The position numbers were made by a program, and so were the translations under genes. DNA of 64,000 nt. Origin: JACJWR01 sp964627505. Lineage in GTDB: Bacteria; Actinomycetota; Actinomycetes; S36-B12; UBA10799. Positions 45,594 through 53,562 of the stretch are shown here, in pieces. The number at the start of each line of letters is the position of its first letter. Positions within the stretch are counted from its first letter, which is position 1. A model generated the notes under the pieces. It searched no databases, was not told where the DNA came from, and saw nothing but the letters and a program-made list of their open reading frames with translations. The DNA lies in the NCBI GenBank assembly GCA_964627505.1, contig CAZVKB010000004.1, positions 5,162 through 69,161 on the forward strand, read 5' to 3'.

Positions 45594-47566
45594 GCTGGCA
45601 GTGTGGCAGGAGCGTCGAGCGACGCGTCAGCGGTTGTCCACGACTTGAGTTGTCGGCTGATGGACTCCTTGGCCTGCGCGACTTGTTCGGCCACCAACCG
45701 CCGTTCCGCCCATGTCAACTCGCGGCGGCGCAACGCCCGTTCCACCCGGCCCATCAGCGCCCCGTCGCCGGGCAGGTCGAAGGCGATTTGGGTGAATCGG
45801 CCGAGATCTGCGCGATAGTCGTGACCGCGGGCGGCGAAGCGACCAGGCACCACGTCTGAGGCGTTGAGCACGTCCACGGTGGTGAGCATGAATGACGTGA
45901 TCGGTCGCCACCGCACGCCTTCGATCAGTGCCGGCGAGCGATTGGGTCCGTCGGCCATCCAATCCGGGGCCTGCACTGCCAGGGCAGGGCGGTACTTGGT
46001 GATGGGGTCGTCATGGTGGCTCAAGAGGATGAATCTGGCGCTGCGGCGCCGCTGCTCAGACAATTCCAACCACTCGGTGTAAGAGGCAATCTCGACCACT
46101 TCCGAATCGGGATCGGTACGCTCTGGGTCGAGTCGCCACTGTTCGGCCCATTTGCTCTCTGCCGGTGTGCCGACGAACAGCGCCCGACTGATCCCCGCGC
46201 GATGCAGACCGGCCGTGCCTTCATGCAGAAAGGCGTCCTGCAGCGTGAAAGCGCCGAGGCTCTCCCCGACGGCGACGAACTTCGGGCGCTGGGCCACCGG
46301 GATCGCCCGCAGCCGACCGTTGATGGCGTGCAGCAGGGCTCGGTTCTGTTCCCGGCCGAGGTGCACACGGTCGAGGGACAAGAACGACGGCCGCAGCGAA
46401 TACTGCAAAGCGATAGTCGCGCAATCCCCGCCGGTGAGGTACTCCAGCGTCTCGGCCACCACATAGTTCACATAGCCGGTGCCGGTGGGGGCAGCGAGGC
46501 ACAGCACGGAGCGTTCGAAAGCGCCGAGGGTCTCCAACTCGTCCATTGCAATCGAGACCCGCGCATCCACTGTGGCGGCAGTCCCCAGCCCAACGAACAC
46601 CCGGACCGGATCTTTTGCGGGTGCACCTGTGACGTCCGAGATCTCCTCCGCCGGCAGCACCATATTGACGAATCGGCGCCCTTCGCGACCCAACGATTTC
46701 CAATCCACAGATGATCGCGGTCCCCCGCTGACGGTCGATGCGCCCGGGGGGACTTGGTAGGCATACTCCACCGCCGCCCCACCGAGTTCCGTGCGGCGAT
46801 ACACCGCCTCCAGACCCAGCCACATCAGGATTCCGTAGGGGGCTAGTGCCATCACGTGCCCGATGGGCTCAGCCAGACCGGCGAACCCGGGGGTCGCCCG
46901 CCGCACCCATGCCGACACCCCGCCGGCGACTCTTCGTTCCAAGGCCGCAAGCACCGACACACCGGTCATCACGGCGACACCTTGACCAATCGACGAGACC
47001 ATAGGCACCGGATGCGGGGCGCGTCTTCGGTACCAAATGATTTCCGCCGATGCCACGCTCGCCCCGAGCAGAAAACCCGCTGGGATCAGACTGGTGGGTA
47101 CCTTGCCGGTGCGCCCGACGGTGAGGTCGACGCCAGCCTGGAGTCCGGCGATGGTCAGGCCGAGGCCACCGGCGGCGGCGATCTGCCATGCGGCGGTGCG
47201 AGCGGCGGCCCGCTTCACGGGTTCACCTCGGCGCCGCGGCAATGCGCGCTGCGCGGCGACTCCGGCCCCCAAAGCAACACCATGCGCTACTACGCCCAGC
47301 ACCCGCCGGTTGCTCACCGACTGCTCGTCCCCACCCGGCAACGCGCGCTCGGTGAGCGTGTCGATCAACGCCTGCGAAGCCCGCGAGACGCCATAGAGGA
47401 CCACCGCACTCAGCCCTGTGAGCACAGCCTGCTGGGCTGGTTTGCGGGGCAGCAGGCTCGGCGCAAAACTTTGTCCCACCGCCAAGGTGGCTGCCAGCGT
47501 GGCTGCGCGGTCGTCGATGTCGCGCTCGGAAACGCGGCGCAGCAGTTGTTGCAAACGCTCACCCAT
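45590..47566 (-). CDS. Membrane alpha/beta-hydrolase (Abhydrolase_9 family), copy 2
   Basis: The 658-aa protein is a paralogue of 33249-35300: N-terminal hydrophobic segments, YVNYVVAETLEYLTGGDCATIALQYS, nucleophile elbow GESLG near residue 434, and FAARGHDYRADLGRFTQIAF. GGAGG lies 5 bases before ATG 47566. It is the first gene of a coupled pair with the GTPase-like protein, a partner the other copy lacks. Substrate is unknown. Confidence 0.82.
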   Translation of the reverse strand: MGERLQQLLRRVSERDIDDRAATLAATLAVGQSFAPSLLPRKPAQQAVLTGLSAVVLYGVSRASQALIDTLTERALPGGDEQSVSNRRVLGVVAHGVALGAGVAAQRALPRRRGEPVKRAAARTAAWQIAAAGGLGLTIAGLQAGVDLTVGRTGKVPTSLIPAGFLLGASVASAEIIWYRRRAPHPVPMVSSIGQGVAVMTGVSVLAALERRVAGGVSAWVRRATPGFAGLAEPIGHVMALAPYGILMWLGLEAVYRRTELGGAAVEYAYQVPPGASTVSGGPRSSVDWKSLGREGRRFVNMVLPAEEISDVTGAPAKDPVRVFVGLGTAATVDARVSIAMDELETLGAFERSVLCLAAPTGTGYVNYVVAETLEYLTGGDCATIALQYSLRPSFLSLDRVHLGREQNRALLHAINGRLRAIPVAQRPKFVAVGESLGAFTLQDAFLHEGTAGLHRAGISRALFVGTPAESKWAEQWRLDPERTDPDSEVVEIASYTEWLELSEQRRRSARFILLSHHDDPITKYRPALAVQAPDWMADGPNRSPALIEGVRWRPITSFMLTTVDVLNASDVVPGRFAARGHDYRADLGRFTQIAFDLPGDGALMGRVERALRRRELTWAERRLVAEQVAQAKESISRQLKSWTTADASLDAPATLPA

Positions 47567-47599
47567 CACACCCTCCGGGAATAGCTGTCGGCTTGAGCC

Positions 47600-47605
47600 T
47601 ATTGT
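47600..47605 (+). promoter_or_regulatory. Leaderless -10 element (TATTGT)
   Basis: TATTGT, then 6 bases, then ATG 47612. Confidence 0.5.
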
Positions 47606-47611
47606 GACCCC

Positions 47612-47941
47612 ATGGCCGATGATGACATCGAACGCTTGCTCGCCGAGGTGGCAGCCGGATCGCAGCCCAAGGCCGAAGGGTCAGCAACCAACTCTGACTC
47701 AGCGCTGGCGCGGCGCGCTGCTGGGACGGACGTAACATCGGACAAGCCCGGTGGAGGTATGGGCACCACTGGGCGGGTGTTGGTGTCCGGGGGTGCAGGT
47801 GCGGCTGTGTCGTTGCTGACCTACGCAATCCCCGTGGTGGGTTGGATGGACACCACGGCCAATCTGCTGGCCGGGTTTCTCGGCGGAGTCACAGGGTTCG
47901 CAGTCGCCGGATATTTTCGCCGCCGGGACCGGAAGCGGTAG
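47612..47941 (+). CDS. Small membrane protein of unknown function
   Basis: The 109-aa protein has a polar N-terminal half (about 50 residues) and two short hydrophobic segments (VLVSGGAGAAVSLLTYAIPVV and LLAGFLGGVTGFAVAGYF), ending with the basic RRRDRKR. No family was recognised. The start is supported by the leaderless -10. It is divergent from the hydrolase pair, with which it might share a compartment. Confidence 0.6.
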   Translation: MADDDIERLLAEVAAGSQPKAEGSATNSDSALARRAAGTDVTSDKPGGGMGTTGRVLVSGGAGAAVSLLTYAIPVVGWMDTTANLLAGFLGGVTGFAVAGYFRRRDRKR

Positions 47942-48044
47942 TCGGACGTCGATCGCTGTGGCTGCGAGGAGTGAATCGCCCAAACTGGGAGAGCCACATC
48001 GCACAGCCTGGCCGAGAAGTTTGGCAAAAGTATGCTGGCGGCGC

Positions 48045-48644
48045 TCAGTCCGACAGGCCATCCGGGTTGATGTTCCAGCCGCCAATCACCGGTTGCACAC
48101 GTTCATGGCTGAGTACCGCGATACCTCCGGGATCGAGCGCAAGAAACCTACCGCTGCGAGGCGCCAGGCCCAAGTAGGTGGCAGTGAGGATGCGCAGCAT
48201 GTGACCGTGGGCGACCAACATCACGTTGTCCCCGGCCTCGATGTGCGGGTGCACATGGTCGAGCACGCGGCGCGCCCGCGCGGATACGCTCTCCGGACTC
48301 TCCCCCTCTGGAATCGGCGCATCCCAGATGACCCAGTTCGGGTCGCCCGTTTCAGCTCGGATCTCGGCAGTGGTCCGACCTTCGTAAATGCCGTAGTCCC
48401 ACTCCAATAGGTCATCTGTGTAGCCGTCGGGCGTCAGCCCCGCCAGAGTCGCGGTGTCACGCGCCCGCGACAACGGGCTGCACAGCACCTCTGCGAAAGT
48501 CACCCGGGCCAGCATCGGGGCCACCTCGGATGCGCGGATGCGCCCACCCTCGGTTAATGGGATATCCGTGCGGCCCGTGTGTTGGCCGGATTTGCTCCAT
48601 TGGGTTTCCCCGTGACGCAACAGGTAAATCTCGCCAAGATCCAT
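48045..48644 (-). CDS. Histidine phosphatase (phosphoglycerate mutase-like)
   Basis: The 199-aa protein has the catalytic LLRHGETQWS, CSPLSRARDTATLAG, the acid WDYGIYEG and the second histidine VAHGHMLRIL of the histidine phosphatase superfamily. The substrate may be a sugar or other phosphomonoester; the sequence resembles acid-phosphatase/GpmB-like members rather than glycolytic mutase. It starts at ATG 48644. Confidence 0.88.
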   Translation of the reverse strand: MDLGEIYLLRHGETQWSKSGQHTGRTDIPLTEGGRIRASEVAPMLARVTFAEVLCSPLSRARDTATLAGLTPDGYTDDLLEWDYGIYEGRTTAEIRAETGDPNWVIWDAPIPEGESPESVSARARRVLDHVHPHIEAGDNVMLVAHGHMLRILTATYLGLAPRSGRFLALDPGGIAVLSHERVQPVIGGWNINPDGLSD

Positions 48645-48739
48645 AGTTGCTCACCCTGCCAGCCCAACAGCGCGGTGTCTTTCTGAACCGGGGAGTGTCG
48701 GGGTAGTCAGAGGGGGAATGTGCTGGCAAGGTGGTGGTC

Positions 48740-49456
48740 ATGTCTTCACTCAATGGTGCGAGTGTGATCGTGGCTGGGGCCACGGGCGGTTTGGGTGCGC
48801 CTCTGAGTCAGTTGTTGGCCGAGGCTGGTGCCAAGCTCACGTTGACGGCCCGGCGCCCGGATGGGCTCGCTGCGCTACCGCCAGAGGTGCTCAGTACTGG
48901 GACGGTGGCGATTCCGGCCGACCTGTGTAAACCGCAGGCGGCTCAGACCGTTGTGGATGCTGCCATGCGTGCCCATGGCCGCATCGATGGGGTGGTGTGT
49001 GCCATTGGGGCGGTCGCTTTCGGTCCGGCGATGGAACTCCCCGATCAGGTACTGATTGACCTATTCACGCTCAACACGCTCGCGCCCATCCGACTGCTGA
49101 AAGCGGCATATCCACACTTGCTCGCGTCCGCAGAACAGGGGCGGGCCCCGTTTGTCATCAACATCAGTGCTGTAGTGGCTGAGCAGCCGACGCCGGGGAT
49201 GGCTGGCTATGCCGCGTCCAAGTCCGCGCTGACTGCATTCGATCGGTCTGCAGCGCGGGAGTTGCGCCGCAAGGGGATCCGACTGATCGATGTCCGTCCG
49301 CCACATACCGAAACGGGCTTGGCCGAACGGCCGGTGTACGGCCATGCGCCGCGGCTTCCGCGCGGATTGCCCCCGCGGACGGTGGCGAAGCGGATCGTGG
49401 GGGCGATCACAGAGGGCGATTCCGACGTCCCCAGTGGCGCGTTCATTCTGGGGTGA
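48740..49456 (+). CDS. Short-chain dehydrogenase/reductase
   Basis: The 238-aa Rossmann enzyme has the cofactor motif AGATGGLGAPLS, ADLCKP, a CAIGAVAFG in place of NNAG, and the catalytic S (INISAVVAEQ) with YAASK (YxxxK). Cofactor preference is unclear but TARRP suggests NADP. ATG 48740 has AAGG 8 bases upstream; in-frame GTGs at 48731 and 48734 are less likely. Confidence 0.87.
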   Translation: MSSLNGASVIVAGATGGLGAPLSQLLAEAGAKLTLTARRPDGLAALPPEVLSTGTVAIPADLCKPQAAQTVVDAAMRAHGRIDGVVCAIGAVAFGPAMELPDQVLIDLFTLNTLAPIRLLKAAYPHLLASAEQGRAPFVINISAVVAEQPTPGMAGYAASKSALTAFDRSAARELRRKGIRLIDVRPPHTETGLAERPVYGHAPRLPRGLPPRTVAKRIVGAITEGDSDVPSGAFILG

Positions 49457-49496
49457 GGTTTTCGGCGGCAAATCTGACGTTGGGGCAGCCCCTGCG

Positions 49497-49832
49497 TCAC
49501 AGATACAGGCCGGTGGCTTCGTCCTCCACTCGTTCCGAAGCGATTGCGTGCACGTCCCGTTCGCGCATCAGTGTGTATGTCTTGCCGCCGATTTCGACAT
49601 CGGCCAGATCGGCAGGCTCATACAGCACCCGGTCCCCGATCTCCAGGTGCCGCACATTCGGGCCCACCCCCACCACATGTGCCCACAGCAGCCGCCGCCC
49701 CATCGATGCCGTCGCGGGAATCACGATTCCCCCGCCCGATCGCCGCTCCCCGTCGGGACCTTCCGAGGTCACCAAGACCCGGTCGTGCAGCAATTTGATG
49801 GGAAGGGCAGTGGTCGTGTCGAGAGCGGACAT
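49497..49832 (-). CDS. GroES-like (chaperonin 10) protein
   Basis: The 111-aa protein has the Cpn10 fold: PIKLLHDRVLV at the N-terminus, a mobile-loop-like ERRSGGGIVIPATA, then AHVVGVGPN, GDRVLYEP and a strand TYTLMRERDVHAI. No groEL is adjacent, so it may be a second co-chaperonin or a diverged relative. A 10-15 residue C-terminal tail extends beyond the usual end. Leaderless TAGGCT lies 6 bases before ATG 49832. Confidence 0.85.
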   Translation of the reverse strand: MSALDTTTALPIKLLHDRVLVTSEGPDGERRSGGGIVIPATASMGRRLLWAHVVGVGPNVRHLEIGDRVLYEPADLADVEIGGKTYTLMRERDVHAIASERVEDEATGLYL

Positions 49833-49836
49833 GGCT

Positions 49837-50673
49837 TCAGCCTATTGCCGAGGGCTGGTGACCACGGCATTCCCGGACCCGAGCAACCACTTCATAGCAG
49901 GCGATCGCGGCCGCAGCGGCGACGTTCAACGAGTCCACCCGGGATGTCACCGGGATCCGCACCTGGGCAGTTGCCGCAGCCATCGCCGCCGGGGACAGAC
50001 CATCGCCCTCGGTGCCCAGCAGCAGCGCCACTTTGCGATCTCCCCGCTGCCACTGTCCAAGATCCACGGCACCTGCCTCCGGGGTCAGCGCCATCACCGT
50101 GAAGCCCGCCTCGACGATCTCCTGCAACGCGCCGGGCCATGTGGGTGCAGTTGTCCACGGCAAAGCGAGCACCGCACCCATCGACGTCTTCACCGAGCGG
50201 CGATAGTAGGGATCCGCGCAGCGCGGCGACACCACGGCCGCATCAATGCCTACCGCCGCCGCCGTTCGCATGATCAAACCAACATTGGTGTGATCGACGA
50301 GGTCTTCGAGTACCACGAGCGTCTCTGCCTGCGCCAAAATGTCAGCCAAAGCGGGCGCTTGCTTCCTGTGAAACGCCGCGAGTGCCCCTCGGTGCAATCG
50401 GAAGCCGACTACCCCGCGCAACACAGTCTCGCTCGCCACCATGACATCGATGTCGAAACTGCTGAGAGCCGCCTGCAGCCCGGGCAACCACTTTTCAGTC
50501 ATCAGAGCGCTGCGCGGCTGATACCCCGCAGCCAGCGCACGCAGAATCACCTTTTCACCCTCGGCCAGAAACAACCCCTGCTCTGGTTCCATGCGCATCC
50601 GCCAGGCCATGTCGGTGAGGTCGCGATAGTCGGCCACGCGTGGGTCATCGGCCGCCACCGCAATGACGGGCAT
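49837..50673 (-). CDS. SpoU/TrmH-family RNA 2'-O-methyltransferase
   Basis: The 278-aa protein has an N-terminal substrate-binding region (FLAEGEKVILRALAAGYQPRSALMTEKW) and the knotted SPOUT domain: DHTNVGLIMRTAAAVGIDAAVV (motif 1, with N and R), LLLGTEGDGLS (motif 2) and IPVTSRVDSLNVAAAAAIACYE (motif 3). It methylates rRNA or tRNA with SAM. GGGGAG lies before ATG 50673. An extension to 50742 is rejected. It overlaps no gene but ends 5 bases before the GroES-like start. Confidence 0.9.
   Translation of the reverse strand: MPVIAVAADDPRVADYRDLTDMAWRMRMEPEQGLFLAEGEKVILRALAAGYQPRSALMTEKWLPGLQAALSSFDIDVMVASETVLRGVVGFRLHRGALAAFHRKQAPALADILAQAETLVVLEDLVDHTNVGLIMRTAAAVGIDAAVVSPRCADPYYRRSVKTSMGAVLALPWTTAPTWPGALQEIVEAGFTVMALTPEAGAVDLGQWQRGDRKVALLLGTEGDGLSPAAMAAATAQVRIPVTSRVDSLNVAAAAAIACYEVVARVRECRGHQPSAIG
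49839..49844 (-). promoter_or_regulatory. Leaderless -10 element (TAGGCT) for the GroES-like gene
   Basis: TAGGCT on the minus strand, then 6 bases, then ATG 49832. It overlaps the 3' end of the upstream methyltransferase gene. Confidence 0.5.
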
Positions 50674-50826
50674 CGCTAACTCCCCGCCGGCGAGACGTTC
50701 GCGGCAACCGCCACACCACCGGACCTGACGTCGCGATACCACCGGCAGGACAGTCCGTTGCGAATGGCGACGGCAACTCCATTGCTCTCTACACCCACAG
50801 CCGCCACCCTAATCCCCGCGTCTGCG

Positions 50827-50832
50827 TAGGCT
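50827..50832 (+). promoter_or_regulatory. Leaderless -10 element (TAGGCT)
   Basis: TAGGCT, then 6 bases, then ATG 50839. Confidence 0.5.
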
Positions 50833-50838
50833 ACCGCC

Positions 50839-51678
50839 ATGGACCAACCCCGTCAGCGCCTCGCGCCGCCGTCGGCATTGGTCACCCCGCCGCACTCCGC
50901 TGTTGAGGTCTACCCCCGCGCGGCCGTACTCACAGCCTGGGTAAACGCCGTCTGTGCGGGAGTCGTCGATGGACTCGCCGAATGTCCAGCTCTCAACCCG
51001 AGGGATCCCTTCAGCGCCGCACTGGACTCGCCGTACTCTGCCCATCACCCCGCCTGGACATTCGCCCGGATGACCCTTGGTGAGGCTGTTGCGACCTGGC
51101 CGACCCGGGCATCAGCCCAATGCGCACTGCCAGTCCCTGGTGATGTTGCCGGTTTGCCGGCCGACGCCGTCGCGGCCCGATCCGCCGGTCAAGCCTTAGT
51201 GGTCCCCGGTCCCGACTTCGCGCTGGTGGTGTGGCCTTCGGCGGCGGGCGATGTCACCTCAGTCTGGCGCGCCACAACTGGCATGGCTGTCGCACGTGCG
51301 GATCGCGATATTCGCCATGCGCGGCAATTGGTGATGGAGCGACTCACCGAGGCTGTGGCCTCCTTCGAGGCCAGCGGGCCGGTGCGGTCGTCGCGCGAAC
51401 ACGTCGCGCGCCGCATCTCTGCGTTGGATGCCGTCCCGATGCCGCCGGAGTCGCATCCGGCCGCCGTGTCGTTGGCCCGGCTCAGCGCCCAATTGTTGGT
51501 GATTGTCGACGCCGCGCTGCAGCCGCATGCTCCCAACACCCTCCCCACCCACGACAACCCGACCAACCCGACCAACCCGCACGACTCAACCACCCGTGCC
51601 CTGGCGCCGCTGGGGCGGGTGGGCAGAGCCGCACTGGCGACTGCGTTTTCCGCCACCCACCCCCCGAGGAGTGCGTAG
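50839..51678 (+). CDS. Conserved-looking hypothetical protein upstream of serB
   Basis: The 279-aa protein was not recognised. It is mostly helical, with an N-terminal Pro-rich part and a central stretch with alternating hydrophobic strands (GQALVVPGPDFALVVWPS, GDVTSVWRATTGM). A tandem Asn-Pro-Thr repeat (about residues 239-249) precedes the C-terminal helix. No membrane segment is evident. It ends 6 bases before serB and the two are likely co-transcribed from the leaderless promoter at 50827. Confidence 0.65.
   Translation: MDQPRQRLAPPSALVTPPHSAVEVYPRAAVLTAWVNAVCAGVVDGLAECPALNPRDPFSAALDSPYSAHHPAWTFARMTLGEAVATWPTRASAQCALPVPGDVAGLPADAVAARSAGQALVVPGPDFALVVWPSAAGDVTSVWRATTGMAVARADRDIRHARQLVMERLTEAVASFEASGPVRSSREHVARRISALDAVPMPPESHPAAVSLARLSAQLLVIVDAALQPHAPNTLPTHDNPTNPTNPHDSTTRALAPLGRVGRAALATAFSATHPPRSA
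51555..51581 (+). repeat. Three tandem 9-bp units inside the hypothetical gene
   Basis: CAACCCGAC, CAACCCGAC and CAACCCGCA are adjacent. They encode an Asn-Pro-Thr type linker, consistent with slippage expansion. Confidence 0.6.
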
Positions 51679-51684
51679 CACGTC

Positions 51685-52911
51685 ATGCAAACCGTGTTGG
51701 TCACAGTCAGCGGCCGCGATCGTCCGGGCCTCACCGCCGCCCTGCTGGAATCGATGTCGGCCACCGGTGCCGACATCCTCGACGTCGAGCAAATCGTGCT
51801 CCGTGGGCATCTCACGCTCTGCCTATTGGTGGCTATCCCGACTCATCACGTGGACTCGACCCTCACGGCGATCAACTCCGCGGCGGCCGCAGTGGACGTG
51901 AAGCTGATGGTCGATCGCCAACCGGCAGTGGCCGATCCCAGCCGGCATGGCCGCATCCTGGTCACAGTGATGGGCGAGCCGCTGCGCCCCGCAGCACTCG
52001 CCGGTATCACAGCTCGCATCGCCAAGCTCGGCGGAAATATCGATCGCATCGAGCGGTTGGCAGGTGAGCCGCTCGTGGTGCTGGCACTCACGGTGTCCGG
52101 GGCTGATGAGAGCGCCCTGCGCACAGCCCTGGCCGCAGAGTCCGCCGCAGTCGGCCTCGATGTTGCCGTGCAGCGCATGTCATTGTCACGGCGTGGCACC
52201 CACTTGGTGGTGATGGATGTCGATTCCACACTCATCCAGGACGAAGTGATCGAACTCATCGCCCGCCACGCCGGGTATGAGGAGTCCGTGCGCGAGGTCA
52301 CAGAGGCGGCAATGCGCGGCGAGTTGGACTTCGCTGAGAGTCTGCGCGCCCGCGTCGCCCTGCTCGCCGGGGTGCCAGCGGAACGACTCGACGACGTCCG
52401 CGCCGCCGTCCGGCTCACCCCCGGAGCCCGCACCCTGTGCCGCACATTGAAACGGCTGGGGTATCGCATCGCTGTGGTGAGCGGCGGCTTCACGCAGGTG
52501 GTGGAGCCGCTGGCAGAACAACTGGGAATCGACTTCGTGCTGGCCAACGAACTCGAAATCATCGACGGAGTCCTCACCGGCCAGGTGGTCGGCGAGATCG
52601 TCGACCGGGCGGGCAAAGCCGCCGCGCTGCAACGCTTCGCAACCGCATGCCGCATTCCGCTGGGCCAAACCGTGGCCATCGGCGATGGTGCCAATGATGT
52701 CGACATGATCACGCTGGCGGGTCTGGGGATCGCCTTCAACGCCAAACCCGCACTCCGCACGGCGGCAGACACCTCAGTCAACGTGCCCTACCTCGATACC
52801 GTTTTGCACCTTCTGGGCATCAGCCGGGAGGAGATCGACGAGGCCGACGCGGCCGCACAGTCCGACGCGGCGGCGAAGTTCGTACCCGCGGCAACCTTGC
52901 CGCGCGCCTAG
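51685..52911 (+). CDS. serB: Phosphoserine phosphatase with N-terminal ACT domains
   Basis: The 408-aa enzyme makes serine from phosphoserine. Residues about 1-170 form two ACT-like domains (VLVTVSGRDRPGLTAALL, then RILVTVMGEPLRPAALAGI), likely for serine feedback. The HAD domain has DVDSTL (nucleophile Asp), VSGGFTQV and GDGANDVDMI. The long two-ACT form is typical of mycobacteria and relatives. GAGGAG lies upstream of ATG 51685. Confidence 0.95.
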   Translation: MQTVLVTVSGRDRPGLTAALLESMSATGADILDVEQIVLRGHLTLCLLVAIPTHHVDSTLTAINSAAAAVDVKLMVDRQPAVADPSRHGRILVTVMGEPLRPAALAGITARIAKLGGNIDRIERLAGEPLVVLALTVSGADESALRTALAAESAAVGLDVAVQRMSLSRRGTHLVVMDVDSTLIQDEVIELIARHAGYEESVREVTEAAMRGELDFAESLRARVALLAGVPAERLDDVRAAVRLTPGARTLCRTLKRLGYRIAVVSGGFTQVVEPLAEQLGIDFVLANELEIIDGVLTGQVVGEIVDRAGKAAALQRFATACRIPLGQTVAIGDGANDVDMITLAGLGIAFNAKPALRTAADTSVNVPYLDTVLHLLGISREEIDEADAAAQSDAAAKFVPAATLPRA

Positions 52912-52929
52912 CCCTGGAAGCTGGCTTCC

Positions 52930-53436
52930 CTAGCCCCGAGCGATCACGAACGAGCGCAAGGTGCCGGTGCCCCGGGCTTGGTGGATGTCACTCCACGGTC
53001 TGGGCAAATCGATTTCAGCCAGCGCCGAGGTGGGGAACTTCGTCGACATCTCCAGGTAGTCCGGTGTGGCCGAATCCGCCGCCAACCAGAACGCGAGCAT
53101 CTCCGTTCCTGGGTTGTGTCCGACGATCAACAGCCTGGACACGTCGTCCGGCACTTGCGAAATGGCGATCAGCAAGTCGGTCACGTCGGCTTCGTACACT
53201 CGCTCATCGATCCGATGTGGCGGGATCGTTTCCATCGCCGATGTCACCAGGTGAAAGGTCTCCCGCGTGCGTTGCGCAGGCGACACTAAGGCCAAGTCAA
53301 TCGGCGGTCCCGCCGCAAGCACGGCACCGGCCACCGGCGCATCGCGGCGTCCGCGCGGATTCAGCGGCCGCTCCTCATCTGGCACACCGGGCGGCCAGGC
53401 TGACTTGGCGTGACGCAGCAGGACAAGCGTTGGCAT
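52930..53436 (-). CDS. SixA-like histidine phosphatase
   Basis: The 168-aa protein is a small histidine phosphatase: LLRHAKSAWP with the catalytic RHA, LVSPAQRTRETF, and VGHNPGTEML with the second His. SixA-type members dephosphorylate phosphohistidine on phosphotransfer or PTS proteins; whether this one does is not known. Leaderless TAAGGT lies 6 bases before ATG 53436. It is divergent from tldD. Confidence 0.88.
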   Translation of the reverse strand: MPTLVLLRHAKSAWPPGVPDEERPLNPRGRRDAPVAGAVLAAGPPIDLALVSPAQRTRETFHLVTSAMETIPPHRIDERVYEADVTDLLIAISQVPDDVSRLLIVGHNPGTEMLAFWLAADSATPDYLEMSTKFPTSALAEIDLPRPWSDIHQARGTGTLRSFVIARG

Positions 53437-53442
53437 GCGGTT

Positions 53443-53448
53443 ACCTTA
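53443..53448 (-). promoter_or_regulatory. Leaderless -10 element (TAAGGT)
   Basis: TAAGGT on the minus strand, then 6 bases, then ATG 53436. Confidence 0.5.
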
Positions 53449-53550
53449 GACGCCCGCGTGCCGACGATGCAGGCCGCACACCAGGCGGGCAGGCACACTG
53501 GCCTGCCACCCGTGATGGCGTGACATCCTGCCACCTGACCTGACGCAACA

Positions 53551-53556
53551 TAGGGT
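53551..53556 (+). promoter_or_regulatory. Leaderless -10 element (TAGGGT) for tldD
   Basis: TAGGGT, then 6 bases, then GTG 53563. Confidence 0.5.
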
Positions 53557-53562
53557 GGGACC

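Noticed and set aside
49482..49492. GGGG-CAG-CCCC hairpin between the SDR and GroES-like genes
   Set aside because: A 4-bp stem with a 3-base loop and no U-tract is too weak to call a terminator.
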